This document shows, one piece after another, positions 34,081 through 39,982 of a DNA stretch of 39,982 bases. The stretch spans positions 1 to 39,982 of the forward strand of contig JAHEFD010000020.1 of NCBI GenBank assembly GCA_024640345.1, read 5' to 3'. The stretch's first letter is position 1. Every line of letters begins with the position of its first letter. The notes beneath the pieces were generated by a model. The model searched no databases. It had not been told where the DNA came from and saw nothing but the letters and a program-made list of their open reading frames with translations. The position numbers and the translations under genes are program-made. The stretch is from Woeseiaceae bacterium (lineage in GTDB: Bacteria; Pseudomonadota; Gammaproteobacteria; Steroidobacterales; Woeseiaceae).

Positions 34081-35028
34081 TCAGCGCAAATAATTCAGCA
34101 GCACTTCGTTTTCCGGCGCTTCCTGGAACGTATCCCATTCCAGGAAGATGCCATCGGGATCATAACCGACAAATACCCGGACGAGGCCGCCACCTTCATT
34201 GAATATTTCGGGAGTCCGAAGTTCAAAACCGGGCCAGTTCTTTGCACGCTGGAACCAGGCATCAACGTCAGTCGACAAAAATGAAAGTGTTACCCCGTTT
34301 TTCTCCGTCGGCTGGTGCAGCTCATCGCCACCCTCAACCAGTGACAGGAATCCGCTTCCGGACAGCTGGTAAACGTCCACATTATCGAGCTGACCTGACG
34401 GCGTGATCTCGAACAGGCCTTCGTAGAAAGGGCGAATAACGTCGAGGTTCGCGAAATAGGCAGAGAATGCCGCAACCCGGATGCTCAACGGGCCAGCCGA
34501 ATCGGCTTTCGAAACAACCGGTGCGACCTGCGAAAATGCCGCGACAAAAGATTCCTGGTTCGGATGTGGGTTGTACCGAACGAATTTCAGGAAATATCCT
34601 TCCGGATCAATCGCAACGAAGCTGTTGGTCGCCTGGCGGTCTCCAGTGGTCATCCCGCGCCGCATCGGTACCGATTTATCAGTCAGGTGCGCATACCATT
34701 GATTCAGCTCGTCGGTAACCAGGCTCAGGGTTACGGTCTTCGGCTCATCTGCCGTGTGCATGCCTTCGCTGGCCTGCACCAGCGTCAGATAAGACGAATC
34801 GGCCAGTCGCATGATCTTCGCGAAGCCGTAATCAACGACCGTCTCCAGACCGAGTGTGTCTCGGTAAAAGGCCCAGGCCAATTCAACGTCTCTGTAATAA
34901 TAAAAGGCGTTCGTCGCTATGATGTCCGGCCGGGTCGTCGCTGCGGTATCAGTTGTCGGCATTGCAGCCTCCTCTGCCGTACACGCCGCGAGCATGGCCA
35001 ACATCGAAATAATCAATCGAATTCTCAT
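34081..35028 (-). CDS. VOC-superfamily lipoprotein with two glyoxalase-like domains
   Basis: About 315 residues from the ATG at 35028, chosen because it gives a lipoprotein signal (MLAMLAAC, Cys16); the frame is open to 35106. Two VOC folds follow. The first covers about residues 40-165 (AFYYYRDVELAWAFYRDTLGLETV ... FVAIDPEGYFLKFV, quoted in parts). The second covers about 190-310 (FAYFANLDVIRPFYEG ... VGYDPDGIFLEWD). The usual metal-binding His at the first strand is not evident, so metal-dependent glyoxalase or dioxygenase activity is doubtful. A membrane-anchored, extracytoplasmic VOC protein is uncommon. The stop lies 10 bases from the convergent VasI-like gene. Confidence 0.78.
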   Translation of the reverse strand: MRIRLIISMLAMLAACTAEEAAMPTTDTAATTRPDIIATNAFYYYRDVELAWAFYRDTLGLETVVDYGFAKIMRLADSSYLTLVQASEGMHTADEPKTVTLSLVTDELNQWYAHLTDKSVPMRRGMTTGDRQATNSFVAIDPEGYFLKFVRYNPHPNQESFVAAFSQVAPVVSKADSAGPLSIRVAAFSAYFANLDVIRPFYEGLFEITPSGQLDNVDVYQLSGSGFLSLVEGGDELHQPTEKNGVTLSFLSTDVDAWFQRAKNWPGFELRTPEIFNEGGGLVRVFVGYDPDGIFLEWDTFQEAPENEVLLNYLR

Positions 35029-35136
35029 ATTGCCGACAGCCCGTTGCAAAAGGTCTCGGGTGAGTACGAGACAAGAAAAGAATGGTCGAAACTTCGCAGT
35101 GTGCATGCTGATACATCAGGCTCCGTTAACACGCTG

Positions 35137-36171
35137 CTAGGATTCCTGCTCTTCCACACCGAGCCGCTCGTGCATGATCGGGCTCGTTGTCGTGTACTGG
35201 ACATGGACCTTCTTGTCCGGTTCGATACGCTGCTTGATGGCGAATGCAGCCAGCGCAGCTTCGTGAAAGCCGCAAAGAATCAGCTTTTTCTTTCCTGGGT
35301 AAAAATTGATATCGCCTACCGCATAAATGCCGGGTTCGGAAGTTTCGAACTTCTCTGTATCAACGTTAATCGTCTTGCGGTTTATGTCGAGGCCCCACTC
35401 GGCGATGGGTCCGAGCTTCGGCGCAAGGCCAAAGAAAACCAGCACCTGGTCTGCCTCGATTTCCCTTGCCTCGCCTTCTTTGGGCTGAATGACAATTGAC
35501 GTAACCTGGCCGTTCTCTCCGTTGATAGCAGATGCCTTCGCACTCCTGATTTCATCCATACGGCCGTCGGCAACCAGCTGTTCCATTTTAGCGACCGAGT
35601 CCGGCATCGCCCGATATTCGTCACGACGATGAACAAGTGTTATTCGCTCGGCTATGTCAACCAGTTCGAGCACCCAGTCCAGCGCGGAATCGCCGCCACC
35701 GAGAATAACCAGTTTCTTTCCCGCAAACTGCCTGGGATCCCTGACGCGGTAATGCACCGACCTGTCTTCAAATTCCTCGATATTCGGCACTCGAATCGGC
35801 CGTGGCTGAAAGGAACCAACGCCTCCGGCAACAACGACTGCTTTGGAGGTGAATTGTTTGCCACTGCTTGTCTCAACGAAGAACGTGTCATCATCATTGC
35901 GTCGCACGATCTGAACCTCTTCACCGAGGTGCATCCCACAGCCGAAGGGCTCGATTTGCTTCAACAGCGCATCCGTCAATTCGTCACCGGTGCACATTGG
36001 AATTGCCGGGATGTCGTAGATGGGCTTGTCGGGATAAAGCTCGGTGCACTGCCCGCCCGGCTGCCGGATCGAATCCACAATCTCGGCTTTAAGCCCAAGC
36101 AGACCCAGCTCGAACACCTGGAACAGGCCACACGGACCGGCTCCAACGATTACGACATCTGTATTAATCAC
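35137..36171 (-). CDS. Ferredoxin/flavodoxin-NADP+ reductase, thioredoxin-reductase-like type
   Basis: A 344-residue cytoplasmic flavoprotein starting at a GTG with GGGAG nine bases upstream. FAD motif GAGPCGLFQ (residues 10-18), PGGQCTELYP, NADP motif LGGGDSALDW (about 158-167) and FAD-binding YAVGDINFYPGKKK near the end are all present. The redox-active CxxC of true thioredoxin reductases is absent, which marks the FNR type 2 group. Length and C-terminal extension (about 325-344) agree with that group. It passes electrons between NADPH and ferredoxin or flavodoxin. It lies between the GST gene (102 bases) and the VOC gene on the same strand, with no clear pathway link. Confidence 0.92.
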   Translation of the reverse strand: MINTDVVIVGAGPCGLFQVFELGLLGLKAEIVDSIRQPGGQCTELYPDKPIYDIPAIPMCTGDELTDALLKQIEPFGCGMHLGEEVQIVRRNDDDTFFVETSSGKQFTSKAVVVAGGVGSFQPRPIRVPNIEEFEDRSVHYRVRDPRQFAGKKLVILGGGDSALDWVLELVDIAERITLVHRRDEYRAMPDSVAKMEQLVADGRMDEIRSAKASAINGENGQVTSIVIQPKEGEAREIEADQVLVFFGLAPKLGPIAEWGLDINRKTINVDTEKFETSEPGIYAVGDINFYPGKKKLILCGFHEAALAAFAIKQRIEPDKKVHVQYTTTSPIMHERLGVEEQES

Positions 36172-36273
36172 CCGATAACTCCCCGAAATTCGCGACCGAC
36201 ATTGTCCCGACTAAAGACAATCGCTGCAACACTGGCGGCAATGTAGCAAAGCGATGAAAACGAAAGGCGCTGG

Positions 36274-36882
36274 TCAGGATAATGGACAAGCCTTGAATTC
36301 CGGCAATCGTTCAGCCCGCTCGGAAAAAACGACAAGACCCTGGTATCTGTCAGGCGATATCTCCCCTGAAAGAATGTGTTGTACAAAACGCCAGGCGATG
36401 GCCACGGTCAGATCGGCCTGGCTCAACTCGTCACCGAAAAACCAGCCTGACCCTTCGCCAACGCAATCTTCCAGCAGGTCGAGTGCACCGCTCAGCTGCT
36501 TTTGCAGCCGATCGATCCATGGCTGGTATTGCACCTCTTCAGGCCGTTGCTTTGTCTCGTAGATCAGCTGCGCCACTTTCTCCATGGCCACTATGGCGAT
36601 TCCAATGATATTGAGCGCACGGGTCCTGTCAGATCCGGACGAGGGCATCAGGCTTTTGCCGGCAACGGATTCCAGGTAATCGATAATCAGTGTCGAATCG
36701 ACGAGCACCTGCCCGTCATCGCAGACAAATGTCGGCACTTTGACCAGGGGGTTGATCGCGCGAAATTCCTCGAAGTCCCTGAAGATCGATAACTCCCTGT
36801 GCTTAAAGGGCAAACCGAGCAACTTTGCACTAACGGCGACACGACGAACGAAAGGCGAATCCATGTAACCAATCAATTCCAT
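36274..36882 (-). CDS. Glutathione S-transferase family protein
   Basis: A 202-residue cytoplasmic protein from the ATG at 36882, which overlaps the stop of the M23 gene by one base (TAATG) and has GGAG ten bases upstream; the frame is also open to 36912. The N-terminal thioredoxin-like domain has MDSPFVRRV (Ser9 in the catalytic position), the cis-Pro segment VKVPTFV and the glutathione-binding DSTLIIDYLE. An all-alpha C-terminal domain follows, with LSQADLTVAIAW. It is the last gene of an overlapping chain from the S9 peptidase. The link between a GST and peptidoglycan-type or D-amino-acid enzymes is not obvious. Confidence 0.9.
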   Translation of the reverse strand: MELIGYMDSPFVRRVAVSAKLLGLPFKHRELSIFRDFEEFRAINPLVKVPTFVCDDGQVLVDSTLIIDYLESVAGKSLMPSSGSDRTRALNIIGIAIVAMEKVAQLIYETKQRPEEVQYQPWIDRLQKQLSGALDLLEDCVGEGSGWFFGDELSQADLTVAIAWRFVQHILSGEISPDRYQGLVVFSERAERLPEFKACPLS

Positions 36883-37547
36883 TATCTGAACTCCAGCGAC
36901 GAGGCGTCGCACTCAGGAAAAAATTCCGCCGGGCTTGGCGACAAGCGCAGCCAGTAGTCCTGCTGACTCTTCAGCGAGACGCCCGGGAAATCGACACCCA
37001 GGTCCAGCAGGTCATTGATCCGCTGGAAATGCAGATGCGGGGGCCAGTTTCCATTGGTCGGCGGCGAACCAACCGTCGCGATCTGTTCGCCCGCGGCAAT
37101 GTCCTGCCCGGCACTGACGAGCAGAAGCGTTTCCATCGACAGGTGGCCGTACAAAGTGAAGAATTCACCGCTCTGAGCGGTGGTGTGGCGCAAGATGATC
37201 AACGGTCCGTAATCAAGTTCACTGGCATTATTCTCAACGTACGCCACCTTTCCATCCAGGGGAGAAAACACCGGTGTGCCGGACTCGCAGAACAAGTCGA
37301 TGCCCATGTGAATGGTGCGGCATTCAGCGGAATCTGTGCTCGCGAAATTGTCATTGCTATACAGATCGCGCGGCTCGGCATATCGGCCGAAAGCGAATGC
37401 CGTCCCGGCGTCTGCCATCGCTCGATTGATGAGCTCCCCGAGCTCTGCCGTATTCAGACCGGCAATATCCTCACCACAAAGTCGTGCGCCCGTGCTGAGA
37501 TCGAGCACAATGGCGCGCCCATCTGTTTTGATTATCGGCGAATTCAT
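36882..37547 (-). CDS. Free-standing M23 (LytM-type) metallopeptidase domain, no signal peptide
   Basis: A 221-residue protein. The LytM zinc motif is complete: His80 and Asp84 in TIHMGIDLF, His135 in LYGHLS and His171/His173 in PPHLHFQ. There is no signal peptide or membrane helix, which is odd for an M23 enzyme because nearly all act on peptidoglycan outside the membrane. The flanking sequence (GRYAEPRDLYS, LDYGPLIILRHT, GNWPPHLHFQ, DFPGV) closely resembles the central M23 module of large cytoplasmic phosphotransferase-M23-aminotransferase fusions, here without the other two parts. It overlaps the D-aminoacylase gene by four bases (ATGA) and the GST gene by one. Confidence 0.85.
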   Translation of the reverse strand: MNSPIIKTDGRAIVLDLSTGARLCGEDIAGLNTAELGELINRAMADAGTAFAFGRYAEPRDLYSNDNFASTDSAECRTIHMGIDLFCESGTPVFSPLDGKVAYVENNASELDYGPLIILRHTTAQSGEFFTLYGHLSMETLLLVSAGQDIAAGEQIATVGSPPTNGNWPPHLHFQRINDLLDLGVDFPGVSLKSQQDYWLRLSPSPAEFFPECDASSLEFR

Positions 37548-39097
37548 TCGGGTCGCAGAACTTTACCGTGCAGTGCTGAGTCCATTCGTCCGTTCTGGCG
37601 TGCGACTTTGCCATTAACGACGACGACATCGAATCCCTCTGCGAGCTGCAACGGATCCGGATAGGTTGCGGTTTCGTGAATCCTTGCCGGATCGAAAACG
37701 ATCAGGTCTGCAACCATGCCCACCTGCACGACGCCGCGATCTTTAATTCCCAGGACACCCGCCGCAAAAGAGGTCATCTTCCTGACGGCCTCGGGGAGCG
37801 TCAGGACGCCGTCTTTCATGACATAGGTTTCTATGATCCTTGCAAAGGTGCCATGACCGCGCGGATGAAATCCGGTCGGGCTGCCATCGGAGCAAACCCC
37901 GACATAGGGATCCTGCAGAAGACGTGCCTGCAGTTGATCATTCATGACAAAGTATGCACCGGATGCGCCGTGCGACCCTATCACGTCAATCAATACATCT
38001 TCGAACGGCAGTTCCATCTCGTGCGCGAGATCTGCCAGCGTCTTGCCAGTCCAGGGATCAGTGCCAAGCAACGTTGCTTCCGGTCCATTGCGCCGGTTGA
38101 CGCGATCCCGAAGGTACTCCGCAAGCTCGTCGCGACGCTCTACTTTCGCAATTTCGAATTGTTCAGCCGTTTTGGCCCAGACAGGGAAGATGATATCGAT
38201 GCCGGTATAGCTGGCGGAATACGGATAAATTTCCGCCGTTATTTCAATACCGGATTCACGGGCATCTGCGAGAATTCCGAGGATCTCATCGGCCCTGTCG
38301 ACTCCTTTCCCGTAAACGGACTTCAGGTGCGCTACGTGAACACGTGCGTCTTCACCCTGCTCCAGCAATTCCGCAATTGACGCTTCGAGTTGATCGTCAT
38401 CTTCGTTTCGCATATGACTCATGATCATTCGATCATTCTCGCCAACGACTCTTGCCATCGCTCGCAGTTCTTCGGTGCTCGCATTAAGGCCCGGGTTATA
38501 TTCGAGACCGGTGCTAAGACCGAACGTGTATTTCAATGCCGCATCGAGCATGTCCAGCATGCGCTGCATGTCTTCCGGTTCCGGTGACGCAGACAGGCCT
38601 ATTCCAGACTGGTTTCGCAAGGTTCCGTGACCGACAAACATTGCAAGGTTGGGCCCGATCCCCTTTGCCGAGACGTCGTCAAGCCAGCCGGACAAGGGCG
38701 CGACATCGGGGCTGGAACCATCCTGCCCAAGGGAAATTGTCGTAACGCCCATCGCCAGAAAATTTTCAAACCCCGGTGTTGCCAGTGCGTCTCCGTGGGA
38801 GTGCAGGTCAATAAAACCTGGTGCAACAACCTTGCCTGAAGCATCGACTTTGCGGTTCACACGCTCAGCAAGATCACTCTCTGTAAACGCAGCGTCACCA
38901 ACAAATACAATCTTGTCATCTACGACGACGACATCGGCAACAATTGAATCAACTCCCGTCCCGTCGACCACGTTACCGTTTTCGATCAGGAGGTCGATCG
39001 TGGGAAACTGGGAAAGAAAGGATTCCGGCGCAGGCTGGCAGGACACCAGCAGCAAAGTTATCGCCGCTAAAAGTACATTTCCGGATATTCTATTCAT
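37544..39097 (-). CDS. N-acyl-D-amino-acid deacylase (D-aminoacylase) lipoprotein
   Basis: About 517 residues from the ATG at 39097; a GTG at 39103 is an alternative. It has a lipoprotein signal (ITLLLVSC, Cys20). Amidohydrolase-superfamily residues are HxH in FIDLHSHGDAL (His99, His101), YTFGLSTGLEYNPG with the bridging position, SHMRNE, VHVAHLKS and a late Asp in GVCSDGSPTG. The layout is that of D-aminoacylase / N-acyl-D-glutamate deacylase enzymes, which free D-amino acids from N-acyl forms. Cys20 places it at a membrane surface outside the cytoplasm. It starts inside the end of the S9 peptidase gene and overlaps the M23 gene by four bases, so all are probably translated from one message. 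Confidence 0.88.
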   Translation of the reverse strand: MNRISGNVLLAAITLLLVSCQPAPESFLSQFPTIDLLIENGNVVDGTGVDSIVADVVVVDDKIVFVGDAAFTESDLAERVNRKVDASGKVVAPGFIDLHSHGDALATPGFENFLAMGVTTISLGQDGSSPDVAPLSGWLDDVSAKGIGPNLAMFVGHGTLRNQSGIGLSASPEPEDMQRMLDMLDAALKYTFGLSTGLEYNPGLNASTEELRAMARVVGENDRMIMSHMRNEDDDQLEASIAELLEQGEDARVHVAHLKSVYGKGVDRADEILGILADARESGIEITAEIYPYSASYTGIDIIFPVWAKTAEQFEIAKVERRDELAEYLRDRVNRRNGPEATLLGTDPWTGKTLADLAHEMELPFEDVLIDVIGSHGASGAYFVMNDQLQARLLQDPYVGVCSDGSPTGFHPRGHGTFARIIETYVMKDGVLTLPEAVRKMTSFAAGVLGIKDRGVVQVGMVADLIVFDPARIHETATYPDPLQLAEGFDVVVVNGKVARQNGRMDSALHGKVLRPE

Positions 39098-39982
39098 CTT
39101 CACTCACTGCAAGGTCGCTACGGTAGCGTTTAAACCATTCAAGAATATTATCGATCTTCGCGATGAGCCGCGATGGCCGACCTGCGATGCCATGCGATGA
39201 GCCAGGTACCCTGACCATCACGGCGTCGACTCCTTTGAGTTTCAGTGCCTGGTACAGCTGTTCGGTTTCGGAAATCGGCGTGCGATAGTCTTCCTCCCCG
39301 GTAATCAGCATGGTCGGCGTCGTCATGTTTCCCGCCAGAGAAAGCGGCGACCGCTGCCAGTAGTGTTCAAATTCTTCCCATGGCGGGCCGGGAAACTGGT
39401 GCGATATCTGCCCGATGTAGGAATCCCCCGTGAGCGTCTTGCTGATCCAGTTGATGACTGGCTTCGCAACTGCCGCTGCGTTGAACCGATCCGTGAGTCC
39501 GATGGCATAGGCGCTCGCGATGCCACCGGCCGACCCACCGGTTATAAACAGGTTTCCAGGGTCCGCGATGCCCTTTTCGATCAATGCATCGACGCCGGAC
39601 ATATGATCGGCGAAGTCTTCAGGGCTCGAATACTTGTTATCCAGGAGCAGCGCAAAGTCCTCACCGTAACCTGTACTACCACGATAGTTGTCGTAAAAAA
39701 CGACATATCCGGCGCTTGCCATCAACTGCATTTCGGCAGAAAAGTACGGACCATAGGCCAGGTAGGGTCCGCCATGTATCTCCAGGATCAGCGGGTATTT
39801 TTCCGAGGCTTTGTAATCCGGTGGCGTTAAGTACCAGCCCTGGATTTCAGCACCATCAAAGGACGACTCGTAAACGATTTCTGTAACGGCTCCGAGAGTC
39901 CGGCTATTCAGCAGGTCGTCGTTCAGCGCAGTCAGGACGCGCCCGCCTCGTCGTCCCGCAATTGCGACATCCGCCGGCCGCC
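39090..39982 (-). CDS. S9-family (prolyl oligopeptidase-like) peptidase, C-terminal part (N-terminus outside window)
   Basis: The frame is open from the right window edge and gives 296 residues up to a TAG at 39090-39092, so the start lies beyond the window. The alpha/beta-hydrolase domain is complete: IHGGPYLAYGPYF near the oxyanion site, YRGSTGYGEDF, the nucleophile Ser in TGGSAGG, the Asp in GEEDYRTP and the His in GSSHGIAG. A propeller end (DVAIAGRRGGRVLTA) precedes it. S9 enzymes cut short peptides, often after Pro or from the N-terminus. It overlaps the D-aminoacylase start by several bases and heads the visible part of a chain of four coupled genes. Confidence 0.9.
   Translation of the reverse strand, partial: RPADVAIAGRRGGRVLTALNDDLLNSRTLGAVTEIVYESSFDGAEIQGWYLTPPDYKASEKYPLILEIHGGPYLAYGPYFSAEMQLMASAGYVVFYDNYRGSTGYGEDFALLLDNKYSSPEDFADHMSGVDALIEKGIADPGNLFITGGSAGGIASAYAIGLTDRFNAAAVAKPVINWISKTLTGDSYIGQISHQFPGPPWEEFEHYWQRSPLSLAGNMTTPTMLITGEEDYRTPISETEQLYQALKLKGVDAVMVRVPGSSHGIAGRPSRLIAKIDNILEWFKRYRSDLAVSEDE

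Noticed and set aside
34564..36246. Long plus-strand open frames over the VOC and reductase genes
   Set aside because: They are antisense shadows; the minus-strand proteins have complete lipobox or FAD/NADP motifs.

Overview
The window reads as chromosomal DNA of a free-living, aerobic, Gram-negative gammaproteobacterium, probably marine. The basis is Sec and lipoprotein signal peptides, a TonB-dependent outer-membrane receptor, a c-type cytochrome lipoprotein, a Na+-coupled transporter, YegP and dodecin genes, c-di-GMP signalling, and a very high density of exported peptidases and amidohydrolases. That last habit is seen in protein-degrading sediment lineages such as Woeseiaceae, but the placement is inference. 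I saw no rRNA, tRNA, insertion sequence, integrase or CRISPR array, and no stretch over 300 bases without a gene.

Layout. 1-1836 (+): the end of a gamma-glutamyltransferase gene, then an exported DUF2341/DUF11-like surface protein. 2002-2541 (-): an exported protein made almost wholly of an 11-residue repeat. 2703-4606 (+): an organophosphate-type MFS transporter translationally coupled to a HAD phosphatase. 4647-5204 (-): dodecin and YegP-family genes. 5361-6809 (-): an unusual exported protein joining SH3b, a collagen-like tract and a tail-fibre-type S74 self-processing domain. 7021-10711: a metallo-beta-lactamase-fold lipoprotein, a PlsC-like acyltransferase and a TonB-dependent receptor. 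10893-15221 (-): a three-gene signalling operon (CHASE4 histidine kinase, single-domain receiver, receiver-GGDEF-EAL protein), followed at 15348-16627 by a cytochrome c lipoprotein and a membrane diguanylate cyclase.

16784-39982 is dominated by exported amide- and peptide-hydrolysing enzymes and by amino-acid handling: an NSS-family transporter, a prolidase-like amidohydrolase, a DmpA-type P1 peptidase, a DUF5916 outer-membrane protein, a PLP D-cysteine desulfhydrase with an Asp/Glu racemase, M28 and M24 peptidases, a second metallo-beta-lactamase-fold enzyme, an M20 amidohydrolase with an exported arginase-like protein and a VasI-like protein, a VOC lipoprotein, a ferredoxin-NADP reductase, and finally an overlapping chain of S9 peptidase, N-acyl-D-amino-acid deacylase lipoprotein, M23-family protein and glutathione S-transferase.

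Taken together, the right-hand 23 kb looks like a set of small transcription units for breaking down peptides and modified or D-amino-acid compounds outside the cytoplasm and importing the products. The least described pieces are the twin extended-receiver signalling operon, the SH3b-collagen-S74 protein, the hendecad-repeat protein, the arginase-like protein with altered metal ligands, and the free-standing M23 module resembling the middle domain of large phosphotransferase-M23-aminotransferase fusions.
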